A DNA stretch of 64,000 bases. Source: Bradyrhizobium sp. CB3481. GTDB taxonomy: Bacteria > Pseudomonadota > Alphaproteobacteria > Rhizobiales > Xanthobacteraceae. The notes beneath the pieces were generated by a model that ran no database searches, was not told the origin of the DNA, and worked only from the letters and a program-made list of their open reading frames with translations. Shown piece after piece: positions 9,717-19,796 of this stretch. The stretch is taken from NCBI RefSeq assembly GCF_029714305.1, contig NZ_CP121647.1:7894501-7958500 (forward strand). Direction: 5' to 3'. A program made the position numbers and the translations under genes. Every line of letters begins with the position of its first letter. Position 1 is the first letter of the stretch.

Positions 9717-9797
9717 GATGGGTAGAGCGAAGCGAAACCCATCAATTGCAACCACGCGGTGAGATGATGGGTTTCGCTTCGCTCTACCCATCCTACG
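9712..9797. repeat. Perfect 33-bp inverted repeat shared by two convergent genes
   Basis: The arms 9712-9744 and 9765-9797 are perfect reverse complements over 33 bases, separated by 20 bases. Each arm begins CGTAGGATGGGTAGAGCG when read inwards. The TAG in the left arm is the stop of the cupin gene. The mirrored TAG in the right arm is the stop of the convergent transporter gene. The structure probably acts as a bidirectional terminator. Confidence 0.93.
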
Positions 9798-10665
9798 GTC
9801 TCTTTCTCAACACCATATCCTTCGCTGCGATCAATCCGCCGCCGGCGATCAATATCGCGGCAATGGCAATCGTCGCCGTCGCTTGCGCGAAGCCAGCCAG
9901 AATGAGAAACGCCGTCGACAGCAGCGGCGTCGCGTAGGAAGCGGCGCCGAGCACGCGGATATCGCCGCGCTTCATGCCGATGTCCCAGACGAAGAACGCG
10001 GCGCCAACGGGGCCGACGCCGAGCGCGATGACCGCAAGCCACTGCCCGATCGTCTCCGGCCACACCGTGACCTCGACCATGCCGTGAACCAGCGCTGATA
10101 GCAGCGCGGTGGCGAGGCAGAAGCCGGCCACCGCATCGGTCGGCACCGCCTTGAGCCTGCGCGACATCACCGAATAGGCCGCCCAGACGAAGGCGGCGAC
10201 AAAGGCTGCCGCCAGTCCCGGGATCTGGCCGGGCGCAAAGCTTGCGCCATTGCCGGCAAACAGCAGCACGGTGCCGATAAGCCCGAGCAGCGCGCCGATG
10301 ACGTGATGCGGCGCCAGCCGCTCGCCCGGCAGCAGCGAGGAGAACAGCACGATCAAGAGCGGCCAGAGATAATTCAAGAGCCCGGCCTCGGCCGGCGGTG
10401 CAAAGCGCAGCGCGAGGAAATACAGCGCGTGATAGCCAAACAGGCCGCCGACGCCGACGACCCAGGCGACGGGCGATTGCTTTAAGGCCGCAAAGGCGGA
10501 GGGCCGGAAAAGAAAGCTCGCAAAGGCGACCAGCGCGCCGATCGCAAACGTCATAGCGGCGAGCTGGAACGCCGGAATCTTGCCAGTCGCAACCGTCAGC
10601 ACGGACAATAGCGACCACATCAGGATCGCGGTCAGTCCGATCAGCGTAGCGGTGCGGAGTGTCAT
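9793..10665 (-). CDS. EamA/DMT-family transporter
   Basis: An inner-membrane protein of 290 residues with ten hydrophobic segments arranged as two EamA repeats (about 5-135 and 145-285). It is a typical drug/metabolite exporter whose substrate cannot be read from sequence. The open frame extends upstream, but those residues are encoded by a palindromic repeat. The ATG at 10665 (MTLRTATLIGLTAILMWS) puts the first membrane helix at the N-terminus and was chosen. The stop codon lies inside the 33-bp inverted repeat. Confidence 0.86.
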   Translation of the reverse strand: MTLRTATLIGLTAILMWSLLSVLTVATGKIPAFQLAAMTFAIGALVAFASFLFRPSAFAALKQSPVAWVVGVGGLFGYHALYFLALRFAPPAEAGLLNYLWPLLIVLFSSLLPGERLAPHHVIGALLGLIGTVLLFAGNGASFAPGQIPGLAAAFVAAFVWAAYSVMSRRLKAVPTDAVAGFCLATALLSALVHGMVEVTVWPETIGQWLAVIALGVGPVGAAFFVWDIGMKRGDIRVLGAASYATPLLSTAFLILAGFAQATATIAIAAILIAGGGLIAAKDMVLRKRP

Positions 10666-10679
10666 GGGCAAAATTCTTT

Positions 10680-10768
10680 CGTCATGGCCGGGCTCGTCCC
10701 GGCCATCCACGTCTTCCTTGCCGCTGGTTGTAAAGACGTGGATGCCCGGGACAAGCCCGGGCATGACG
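10680..10768. repeat. Inverted repeat, GTCATGGCCGGG family
   Basis: The left arm (10680-10715) begins CGTCATGGCCGGGCTCGTCC. The right arm (10733-10768) mirrors it, with a few mismatches, and ends GCCCGGGCATGACG. Each arm is itself a hairpin. It sits between the phbB stop and the DMT transporter start, both on the minus strand. Confidence 0.85.
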
Positions 10769-10823
10769 ACTTTTTATGAGCCACTGCAACACGCAGCAGC
10801 AGCTCGGCAACGACGAAACGCGA

Positions 10824-11549
10824 TCACACCATGTACTGCCCGCCGTTGATTGTCATGGTCGAGCCGGTGATGCCGCTGGCTTCATCGGCGGCGAGGAACA
10901 CCACGGCCCGGGCGATCTCCTCGGGCTCGCCGAGGCGATTGACCGGGATCAGCGGCAGGATGCTCTTCTCCAGCACTTCCTTCGGCACCGCCTGCACCAT
11001 CTCGGTGTTGATGTAGCCGGGGCAGATCGCGTTGACGGTGACGCCGCCCTTGGCGTTCTCGAGCGCAAGCGCCTTGGTGAAGCCGATGTCGCCGGCCTTG
11101 GCCGCGGAATAGTTGACCTGGCCGAATTGTCCCTTCTGGCCGTTGATCGACGAGATGTTGATGATGCGGCCGAACTTGCGGGCGCGCATGCCCTCGATCA
11201 CCGGGCGCGTCATGTTGAACAGGGAGCCGAGATTGGTGTTGATGACCGCGTTCCACTGCTCGAGCGTCATCTTGTGGAAGGCGCCGTCCTTGGTGATGCC
11301 GGCATTGTTGACGAGCACGTCGATCGGCCCGAGATCGGCCTCGACCTTCTTGATGCCCTCAGTGCAGGCGTCGAACGAAGAGACGTCCCATTTGTAGACG
11401 GGAATGCCGGTCTCGGATTTGAATTTCTCGGCGGCGGCGTCGTTGCCGGCATAGCTTGCCGCAACCTTGTAGCCTGCAGCCTTCAGCGCCTTGCTGATCG
11501 CAGCGCCGATGCCTCGCGTACCCCCCGTAACCAATGCAACACGTGCCAT
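10824..11549 (-). CDS. phbB: Acetoacetyl-CoA reductase
   Basis: NADPH-dependent reduction of acetoacetyl-CoA to (R)-3-hydroxybutyryl-CoA, the second step of polyhydroxybutyrate synthesis. The 241-residue short-chain dehydrogenase has the cofactor motif TGGTRGIG at 8-15, NNAG at 81-84 and the catalytic Ser134, Tyr147 and Lys151. The product-specific segment GQFGQVNYSAAKAG matches PhbB enzymes. A strong AAGGAGGA lies just before the ATG. It lies downstream of phbA on the same strand, but a hairpin terminator between them suggests partly independent expression. Confidence 0.95.
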   Translation of the reverse strand: MARVALVTGGTRGIGAAISKALKAAGYKVAASYAGNDAAAEKFKSETGIPVYKWDVSSFDACTEGIKKVEADLGPIDVLVNNAGITKDGAFHKMTLEQWNAVINTNLGSLFNMTRPVIEGMRARKFGRIINISSINGQKGQFGQVNYSAAKAGDIGFTKALALENAKGGVTVNAICPGYINTEMVQAVPKEVLEKSILPLIPVNRLGEPEEIARAVVFLAADEASGITGSTMTINGGQYMV

Positions 11550-11691
11550 GTCGTAGTCCTCCTTGGTAAACTCTCAGTACGCCGGAATTGTCCCGGTCTT
11601 TTGACGAATCTCAATTTTCCGTTCTTCGAGCGCGCTCTTGTGTTGAGCGTGCTTGTCTTGAAGCGCTCGTGGAAACGCCTGCACAAGATGA

Positions 11692-11718
11692 AAATGCCCG
11701 GCGCGAGACCGGGCATTT
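11692..11718 (-). terminator. Rho-independent terminator after phbA
   Basis: A 10-bp perfect stem (AAATGCCCGG at 11692-11701, CCGGGCATTT at 11709-11718) with a 7-base loop. Read on the minus strand it ends in TTTT, as expected of an intrinsic terminator for phbA. It lies 72 bases past the phbA stop and before phbB. Confidence 0.75.
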
Positions 11719-11789
11719 CATCTTTACCAATTCGAGCCGCGGTTGCGAGATGATCTTTTCATCATTCAACCGTTCACTCTGCCTTTAGT

Positions 11790-13040
<1,251 letters not shown>

Positions 13041-13200
13041 TCACCTTATCCTGTTAACCCCATTGACCCATGTCAATCGGCCAACGCCCAAATTCCTGCC
13101 GCGGCGCATTCAAAATGATCCGCCTGAGGGTTTTGATAGCAGCGTCCATGCCTTGGAATTAACCGTGCCGCACAAAACGGTAGCCGAACCGCATTGAAAA

Positions 13201-13234
13201 TGCTTACTTTGCTGCGTTTGCGTTGCTCGTCTGC
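13201..13234. promoter_or_regulatory. TGC-rich stretch between phbA and phaR (possible PhaR site)
   Basis: Six TGC trinucleotides fall within 34 bases in the 317-bp divergent region between phbA and phaR. PhaR proteins are reported to bind TGC-rich DNA, including upstream of their own gene. The match is suggestive only and no strict palindrome was found. The rest of the divergent region holds no recognisable feature. Confidence 0.3.
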
Positions 13235-13285
13235 CCGTTGGCGAAGCCGCCCGGGTTCCCGCTCTCGGTGTTATTGTGTGAGCTT

Positions 13286-13885
13286 ATGGCAAAGTCAGAA
13301 CAACCTACGACCATCAAGAAGTACGCCAACCGGCGGCTCTATAATACCGGAACCAGCACTTATGTGACGCTCGAGGATCTCGCAGCGATGGTGAAGGAAG
13401 GCGAGGATTTTCTCGTCTACGACGCCAAGACCGGTGATGACATTACCCGCCAGGTGCTGGCGCAAATTATTTTCGAGCAGGAAAACAAGGCTGGACAAAA
13501 TCTGTTGCCGACGACGTTCCTGCGCCAGTTGATCCGCTTCTACGGCGACAGCATGCAGATGGTGGTGCCGAAATATCTGGAGCAGTCGATCGACACGCTG
13601 ACGCGCGAGCAGGAAAAATTCCGCCAGCAACTCGCCAATACGTTCAGCGGCACGCCGTTCGCGCCGCTCGAAGAACATGTCCGCCGCAACATGGAATTGT
13701 TTCAGCAGACCTTCTCGATGTTCAAGCCGTTCGTGCCGCCCCGCCCGGGAGCCACTTCGACTGAGCTGGAAAAGGCGCCGGAGCCGGCGCCCGACGACGA
13801 CAACATCGACGATCTCCGCCGCCAGATGAAGGACATGCAGGATCGCCTCGAGCGCATGTCGAAGGAAACAAAGAAGGAAGAGTGA
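13286..13885 (+). CDS. phaR: Polyhydroxyalkanoate synthesis repressor
   Basis: Represses granule-associated genes and senses nascent polymer. The 199-residue protein begins with the PHB/PHA accumulation regulator DNA-binding domain (TIKKYANRRLYNTGTSTYVTLEDL), followed by the PHB-binding segment about 70-130 (GQNLLPTTFLRQLIRFYGD, QLANTFSG). An acidic linker and a C-terminal coiled-coil-like helix follow (DDLRRQMKDMQDRLERM). The ATG at 13286 gives the family N-terminus although the frame is open upstream. Its position opposite phbA fits control of that gene set. Confidence 0.93.
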   Translation: MAKSEQPTTIKKYANRRLYNTGTSTYVTLEDLAAMVKEGEDFLVYDAKTGDDITRQVLAQIIFEQENKAGQNLLPTTFLRQLIRFYGDSMQMVVPKYLEQSIDTLTREQEKFRQQLANTFSGTPFAPLEEHVRRNMELFQQTFSMFKPFVPPRPGATSTELEKAPEPAPDDDNIDDLRRQMKDMQDRLERMSKETKKEE

Positions 13886-13907
13886 GACTCTTCGAGCTCT
13901 CTCCTCT

Positions 13908-14027
13908 GTCGTCCCTGCGAAAGCAAGGGACCCATAGCCACCAGCGTTGATTGGTTAGTGAAGTCGTCTACCAGGTTGCCTCATTGATAGGCCGCAGCAT
14001 ATGGGTCCCCGCGTTCGTGGGGACGAC
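13908..14027. repeat. Interspersed double-hairpin repeat, family A copy 3
   Basis: The left arm begins GTCGTCCCTGCGAAAGCAAGG and the right arm ends ATGGGTCCCC through GGGGACGAC. The middle is diverged from other copies. It lies immediately after phaR and fills, with the next repeat, the 340-bp gap to the convergent GGDEF-EAL gene. Confidence 0.82.
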
Positions 14028-14065
14028 GGCCGGAGAGTGCGTGCGCACGTCATCCCGCCACAACT

Positions 14066-14185
14066 CGTCATCCCCGCGAAGGCGGGGATCCAGTACGCCG
14101 GGAAGGCTGAGATCAATCCGATAGGCCGCTGCGTACTGGATCGCCCGGTCCCAGTGCGCAATTGCGGACAAGGCCGGGCGACGAC
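14066..14185. repeat. Related hairpin repeat (GTCATCCCCGC ... GTACTGGATCGCCC type)
   Basis: A hairpin arm CATCCCCGCGAAGGCGGGGATCC is followed by AGTACGCCG. About 35 bases later comes the mirrored CGTACTGGATCGCCCGGTCC, and the element ends near GGCCGGGCGACGAC. It is of the same general design as family A but with different arm sequences. No gene lies in this gap. Confidence 0.7.
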
Positions 14186-14225
14186 AGTGGAGTTTGTTGC
14201 GCCCGATTGCCTCCGCCGGAGAGGA

Positions 14226-15926
14226 CTACCCCGCCGCCGGCAGCGCCGTATCACCCGGCTTGCCCGGCACCAGCCATGGCCGGTCTGGCGAGGCGAGCCC
14301 GATCAGGCGGCCCTGGATGTAGTCGCAGCCCCATTCGCGCAGCATCACGGCGGCTTCCTCGTCCTGCACCCATTCCGCGACGGTCTTGATGTGCAGACGG
14401 TTTGCCAGATCGATCAGCGTGTGCACGAAGGCGCGGTCATCGGCGGAGCGTGCGATGTTCTGCACGAAGGCGCCGTCGATCTTCAAGATATCGACGCCGA
14501 GCTTGCGCAGGTTGCGGAATGAGGTGTAGCCGGCGCCGAAATCGTCGATCGCGATCTGGCTGCCGAAACTTTTCAGCCGCGTGATGAAGCCCCTGATATC
14601 GTCGATATCCTGGATCGCGACCGTTTCGGTGATCTCGACGATCAGCCGCTCGCCGACGCCGGGATGGGCCTGCATCAGCGATTCGATTCCCATCCACCAA
14701 TCCGGATCCATGGTGGTGTCGGGCGAGATATTGAGGCTGAGCCGCACGTTCGGCGAGGCCGCGAGTTCAGCGACCGCAAGCTCGAGCACGCGGTGGTCGA
14801 CCAGCCGGATCAGGCCGAGCCGTTCGGCGACCGGAACGATATCGGGCGCCAGCAGCGCCTGCCCGCCCGCCTGCTCCATCCGCACCAGGCACTCATAGAA
14901 CGCCGGCTGCCGCGAGCGCGCCTCCACCACGGGCTCGAAGGCGGCGACGATCCGCCGGTCGTTCAGGGCGGTGACGATCTCGTCGGTGACGCGGATGTTG
15001 ACGCGCCGCTGGGCATCGCGCTCGACGTTGGGCTTCCACAGTGAGAACGATCCGGCGCGGCGCCGCTTGGCGGCATCGAGCGTTTCCTGGGCGCGGTTGA
15101 CGGCTTCATCGGCGTTGCGGGCGTGGCGCGGAATGGTGATCGCGCCGATCGAGGCCGTCACCGAGACGGGACCGGATTTGGTCGGGATCACCTCGTCGCG
15201 GATGCCGGTGAGGAAACGCTCGGCGGCGATATTGGTGTCGTCGACCGTGCAGTTGCGCAGGACCAGCCCGAACTTGTTGCCGGAGAACCGCCCGAGCACG
15301 TCGCCACCGCGCAGCTTGGCGCGGATGCGCTTGCCGACTTCGGCGATCACGGCATCCGCGACATCGAAGCCGAAGGCGTCGTTGATGCGCGCCAGGTGGT
15401 CGATGCCGATCAGCATGAAGACGCAGGACGATCGCAAGCGCATCGCCTCCTCGATGGCTTCCGCCAGCGAAGCGACGAGATGCGTGCGGTTGAGCTCGCC
15501 CGTCAGCGGATCGTGCCGCGACAGCCGCATCAGCTGCTCGTCGCGGGCGTGGCGCTCGTTGTTGATCCTGATGACGCCTTGCGCGCGCACCGGCTTGCCG
15601 TCGGGGCCTGCGAACCAGCAACCGGTCTCCTCGATCCAAAGCAGGGGCGCCGAGCTCGAGGCCCGCACGCCATATTCGATCCGGTAGGGGACGGCTTCGC
15701 CGCCCCGCGCCGGTCCCGATTGCGCGAGCGCGTCGTTGCGGATCGAACGTGTTGGCTCGATCAATCCGGCAAATCCGGCGCCGCTGGCCAGCGCTTCCAG
15801 AGGCAGGTCGACGAAAACAGCGCCAGCATTGTCGCTCCAGGCGATGGTGTCCGCCGTGAGGTCCCAGAGGAAGGTCGCCTGGCCGAGCGAGGCAAGGATA
15901 CTGGAGGCTTGCGGGACAGGGGCCAT
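14226..15926 (-). CDS. PAS-GGDEF-EAL protein, probable c-di-GMP phosphodiesterase
   Basis: The 566-residue protein has an N-terminal PAS-like sensor (about 8-125), a GGDEF domain (about 135-295) and an EAL domain (about 310-550). The GGDEF signature is replaced by SGNKF at 215-219, so cyclase activity is unlikely. The EAL site looks intact: Glu345 in ECL, Asn399, the EITET loop at 431-435, DDFGAGYTS at 461-469, Lys482 in LKIDG, Glu518 in AEWV and Gln538 in YIQG. It should therefore hydrolyse c-di-GMP, with the dead cyclase domain perhaps binding GTP for regulation (inference). No membrane segment is seen. Confidence 0.88.
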   Translation of the reverse strand: MAPVPQASSILASLGQATFLWDLTADTIAWSDNAGAVFVDLPLEALASGAGFAGLIEPTRSIRNDALAQSGPARGGEAVPYRIEYGVRASSSAPLLWIEETGCWFAGPDGKPVRAQGVIRINNERHARDEQLMRLSRHDPLTGELNRTHLVASLAEAIEEAMRLRSSCVFMLIGIDHLARINDAFGFDVADAVIAEVGKRIRAKLRGGDVLGRFSGNKFGLVLRNCTVDDTNIAAERFLTGIRDEVIPTKSGPVSVTASIGAITIPRHARNADEAVNRAQETLDAAKRRRAGSFSLWKPNVERDAQRRVNIRVTDEIVTALNDRRIVAAFEPVVEARSRQPAFYECLVRMEQAGGQALLAPDIVPVAERLGLIRLVDHRVLELAVAELAASPNVRLSLNISPDTTMDPDWWMGIESLMQAHPGVGERLIVEITETVAIQDIDDIRGFITRLKSFGSQIAIDDFGAGYTSFRNLRKLGVDILKIDGAFVQNIARSADDRAFVHTLIDLANRLHIKTVAEWVQDEEAAVMLREWGCDYIQGRLIGLASPDRPWLVPGKPGDTALPAAG

Positions 15927-16158
15927 CAGGACGCCTCGATTTGGGACACCACCGGGTGATTCCTCAAAAGTTGAGGATAGTGGCTGTTTCGAATGACAGG
16001 CTAGGCGAAGTTCATAAATAATCTGGAAACCATGTTTTGCGGACTTCGCTCACCCGGCGGGAACGAAACGGCGGGGCGCGGCATAGGGCTTGCGAGGTCA
16101 GATCGCAGTAGGGCGTTACGTCCCAAAACGTGACAGTTTAAGCCGGTTACGGTGTGCG

Positions 16159-16446
16159 ATGCTGGATATCGACCGATCAGACGAAATCCTGGAAGGCGAG
16201 TTCGTCAGTCTCGACGAGCCGGCTTCGGTCGAGCTGGTGCCGGTCACCCAGTCCGTGCAGTGGACGCAGCGGACGGCGATACCGCGGCCCGATCCGACCT
16301 TCCTTGCGCAGCTGATCGCGACCGCCGACCAGGCCCCGCAAACCCGTAGCCTTCGGCGTGCCTCGCCGGCGGATGCGCAGGTGGCCTATGGCGCCAGCCG
16401 AGGCCGGCTCCGCGGTGCAGGCTTCCGGACGCGGCAAACCATCTAG
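16159..16446 (+). CDS. Conserved small hypothetical protein
   Basis: A 95-residue protein starting MLDIDRSDEILEGEFVSLDE, with a segment IPRPDPTFLAQLIATADQAPQ and the basic stretch TRSLRRASPADAQVAYG. It has no signal peptide, membrane helix or known motif. The internal segment recalls short conserved proteins of Bradyrhizobium, from memory only. The ATG at 16159 was preferred to a frame opening 69 bases upstream because the acidic opening looks like a natural N-terminus. The ribosome-binding site is weak. It converges with the next gene. Confidence 0.55.
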   Translation: MLDIDRSDEILEGEFVSLDEPASVELVPVTQSVQWTQRTAIPRPDPTFLAQLIATADQAPQTRSLRRASPADAQVAYGASRGRLRGAGFRTRQTI

Positions 16447-16511
16447 AAAATTATCCTATCAGGTTCTGATGGATCAGAGCGGACGCGCACGCCGCTCGAA
16501 AACGGCGTGGA

Positions 16512-17318
16512 TCAGCGCGAGGGCGTATCCGGCTTGTCCGGCGAAGGCGGGAAGCTTGAGCCGGGCTGCAACCTTGGCGAAGCAATCTCCGGGGGTGCGG
16601 CTTCGGGCGAGGACGCCGCCGGCGTAGGCGGCGCGGCCGGCTCCGGCGTCGCCGCCGATGCTGCCGGTTTCGGCTCGGGGTGCTCCACCGGTTGCGGTTC
16701 AGACGGCTTCGATTCGGCAGGTTTCGGTTCAGCCTGCTTCGCTTCAGCGGGTTTAGGTTCAGCCGGCTTCGGTTCAGGCGGCGCTGCAAGCACGGATTCG
16801 GCGACGGTGGCCGCCGCCGGAACGGCTAGCGCAGCAGGCGCGGCCGGTACCGGTGCGGGTTCGACCGCCGGCGCCTCAGCTTTCTCGACTGCCTTTGGCG
16901 GTGGGGCAGGCTCGGGCGACGGCGCAGGCGCCGCCGCGACGGGAACGGCACGCCGCCGGGTGCGCAAGGCAAGGCCAGACAGGAAGTCGACGAGCGCCAG
17001 TGCGGTCAGCAGGAAAAAGGTTGAGGTACCGAACTTCTGCCACATCACGAATTCCGCCGCTGCCGCGCCGAACACGATCAGCGAGAGCAAGTGGTCCGTA
17101 AGGTATTTTGCGCCGGGCCGTGCACCCTTGATGACTTCCGCCAGCAGCAGCAGGATGCCGAGCGTCAGCAGCACGTCGCTCAGCGTCACCTTCCATTCCG
17201 CCCCCGACATCAACGCCAGCTTCACCAACGGAGGATCGGTGAACGAGACGTCCGGCATCAGGAAGACGATGATGTTGTAGATCGCGAGCGGAATCAGAAG
17301 CAGCGGAAAACCGACCAT
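16512..17318 (-). CDS. Membrane protein with Pro/Ala/Lys/Glu-rich tail
   Basis: A 268-residue protein of unknown function. The first half has four hydrophobic segments (roughly residues 2-20, 45-60, 75-92 and 98-118). The second half is low-complexity, with Ala/Pro/Glu runs and near-tandem EPKPAE/EAKQAE/ESKPSE units (coded at about 16690-16790). Such tails are usually disordered and may span periplasm or bind partners. The ATG at 17318 (MVGFPLLLIPLAIYN) was chosen because it opens directly into the first membrane helix, whereas the upstream extension is not membrane-like. Confidence 0.7.
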   Translation of the reverse strand: MVGFPLLLIPLAIYNIIVFLMPDVSFTDPPLVKLALMSGAEWKVTLSDVLLTLGILLLLAEVIKGARPGAKYLTDHLLSLIVFGAAAAEFVMWQKFGTSTFFLLTALALVDFLSGLALRTRRRAVPVAAAPAPSPEPAPPPKAVEKAEAPAVEPAPVPAAPAALAVPAAATVAESVLAAPPEPKPAEPKPAEAKQAEPKPAESKPSEPQPVEHPEPKPAASAATPEPAAPPTPAASSPEAAPPEIASPRLQPGSSFPPSPDKPDTPSR

Positions 17319-17412
17319 GGGTCGCGCCTTGCTATAAACCGGATTGTCCCCGGGCAAAGCACTGCTTCGCCCCCATGGGAACCGTTGGCCCACTCGTTGG
17401 CCAAATTCGGGC

Positions 17413-17435
17413 AGACGCCACGTCCAGCGGCGTCT
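17413..17435 (-). terminator. Possible terminator downstream of rpmF
   Basis: A 7-bp perfect stem AGACGCC/GGCGTCT with a 9-base loop lies 16 bases past the rpmF stop. It lacks a clear T-run on the minus strand, so its function as an intrinsic terminator is uncertain. Confidence 0.35.
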
Positions 17436-17450
17436 TATCCCCGAATCCGA

Positions 17451-17633
17451 TCAGGATTCCTTCTTCTTCAGAACCTGGCGGCCCTTGTACATGCCGGTCT
17501 TCAGGTCGAGGTGGTGCGGACGGCGCAGCTCGCCGGAATCCTTGTCCTCGACATAGGTCGGCTTCTTCAGCGCATCCGCCGAGCGGCGCATGCCACGCCG
17601 CGAGGGCGATGTTTTTCTTCTCGGAACGGCCAT
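17451..17633 (-). CDS. rpmF: 50S ribosomal protein L32
   Basis: A 60-residue basic protein that matches alphaproteobacterial L32 throughout: [18 protein letters not shown] at the start, then the [20 protein letters not shown] segment near the end. It binds 23S rRNA near the peptide exit region. The zinc-ribbon cysteines found in some bacterial L32 proteins are absent here, as in many alphaproteobacteria. An AGAGGA ribosome-binding site precedes the ATG. It lies after mtgA on the same strand, separated by 115 bp. Confidence 0.97.
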   Translation of the reverse strand: MAVPRRKTSPSRRGMRRSADALKKPTYVEDKDSGELRRPHHLDLKTGMYKGRQVLKKKES

Positions 17634-17748
17634 AACGGTCCTCTAGGGGTGTTGTCGGAGGCATCGTCCAAACCGGACGGCCCGGCGCGTCGGGCGCGGG
17701 CTGCGATGCCGATAAGGCCGCGCTTATAGAGGATGGAGTGACGTAAAG

Positions 17749-18528
<780 letters not shown>

Positions 18529-18642
18529 GATATTTCGTGGTTTTTCCAGCCCCTTTTAAGGCGCTGTGATCCTCGTCATGGAATTGACGAAGCGCCCGCC
18601 ATCAAACATTGTCCGGGCCAAATTGATCTGGAGCTATTCTTA

Positions 18643-19563
18643 ATGTCGACCGCAACTGCCGATTTTGCCAAACGACTGGACCAGACCGCTGACGACACCG
18701 AAGCCCTTCTGGCCAAGCTGTTGTCCGACGAGCTGCTGCCCGATGAGATCGCGCGGCCGAAGCGGCTGATGGAAGCGATGCGCTATTCCAGCCTTAACGG
18801 CGGAAAGCGGCTGCGGCCCTTTTTGGTGGTCGAAAGTTCCGCCGTGTTCGGCGTTCCGCGTGAGGCCGCGCTGCTGGTCGGCGCCGCGCTCGAATGCATC
18901 CATTGCTATTCCCTGATCCATGACGATCTGCCCGCGATGGACAACAGCGATTTGCGCCGGGGACGGCCGACGCTGCACAAGAAGACCGACGATGCCACCG
19001 CGATCCTCGCCGGCGACGGCCTGTTGACGCTGGCCTTCGACATCGTCACCCGCGACGAGATCCACAAGGACGCTACCGTCCGCCTGCTGCTGACGCGGGC
19101 GCTGGCGCGCGCCTCCGGCATCGGCGGCATGGTCGGCGGCCAGATCCTCGACCTTGCCGGCGAGGGACGGTTCGGTGACCGCGAGCCGGTCGACGTGGCG
19201 CGGTTGCAGCAGATGAAGACCGGCGCGCTACTCCGTTACGGCTGCATCGCCGGCGCGATCCTGGGACAGTCTTCTCCGAGCGAATATCAGGCGCTCGACG
19301 ATTACGGCCGTGCGCTCGGTGAAGCCTTTCAGATCGCCGACGACCTGCTCGACGTCGAGGGCGACGCCGCCGCGCTCGGCAAGCCGGCCGGCGCCGATGC
19401 CGCGCTCGGCAAGACCACCTTCGTCACCCAGCTCGGCATCGACGGCGCCAAGCAGCGCGTCCGCGACCTCTTGGCGCGCGCCGATTCCGCGCTGTCGATC
19501 TTCGGCGCAAAGGGCGACATCTTGCGGGCCGCCGCCCGCTTCGTCGCGGAGCGCAAGAATTAG
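18643..19563 (+). CDS. ispA: Farnesyl diphosphate synthase (polyprenyl synthetase family)
   Basis: Builds farnesyl diphosphate from isopentenyl diphosphate and allylic primers, feeding undecaprenyl phosphate, quinone and hopanoid synthesis. The 306-residue protein has the first aspartate-rich motif DDLPAMD at 94-100, the second DDLLD at 233-237, the GGKRLRP motif near 53 and KTGALLR. Two residues sit between the paired aspartates of the first motif, as in bacterial FPP synthases. No mevalonate or other terpene genes adjoin it; ispG lies about 10 kb away. Confidence 0.93.
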   Translation: MSTATADFAKRLDQTADDTEALLAKLLSDELLPDEIARPKRLMEAMRYSSLNGGKRLRPFLVVESSAVFGVPREAALLVGAALECIHCYSLIHDDLPAMDNSDLRRGRPTLHKKTDDATAILAGDGLLTLAFDIVTRDEIHKDATVRLLLTRALARASGIGGMVGGQILDLAGEGRFGDREPVDVARLQQMKTGALLRYGCIAGAILGQSSPSEYQALDDYGRALGEAFQIADDLLDVEGDAAALGKPAGADAALGKTTFVTQLGIDGAKQRVRDLLARADSALSIFGAKGDILRAAARFVAERKN

Positions 19564-19609
19564 AGCTGTGGTGAGATTTGGTTTGATTGCGACCACGAAG
19601 GAGGTGCGC

Positions 19610-19729
19610 TCCCTCTCCCGCTTGCGGGGGAGGGCTGGGGTGGGGGTGCTTCCCCGGGCGACACTGCCCGAGTGGAGAGACCCTCACCCGGCGCTTCGCG
19701 CCGACCTCCCCCGCACGCGGGAGAGGTGA
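19610..19729. repeat. Inverted repeat of the CCCTCTCCCGC family
   Basis: The left part opens CCCTCTCCCGCTTGCGGGGG and the right ends CCCCCGCACGCGGGAGAGG, an imperfect inverted pair. Between them is a second GC-rich palindrome around CCGGCGCTTCGCGCCG. It lies between ispA and the DUF1345 gene, both on the plus strand. Confidence 0.8.
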
Positions 19730-19796
19730 AGCGCGTCTGCGGCTAATTCACCTAACCAAAACCATCATGCTCTAGCGCATCGGAAAGGCAGACTGG

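Noticed and set aside
10666..10764. Upstream extension of the DMT transporter (MPGLVPGIHVF...)
   Set aside because: These codons come from the palindromic repeat at 10680-10768; the downstream ATG opens into the first membrane helix.
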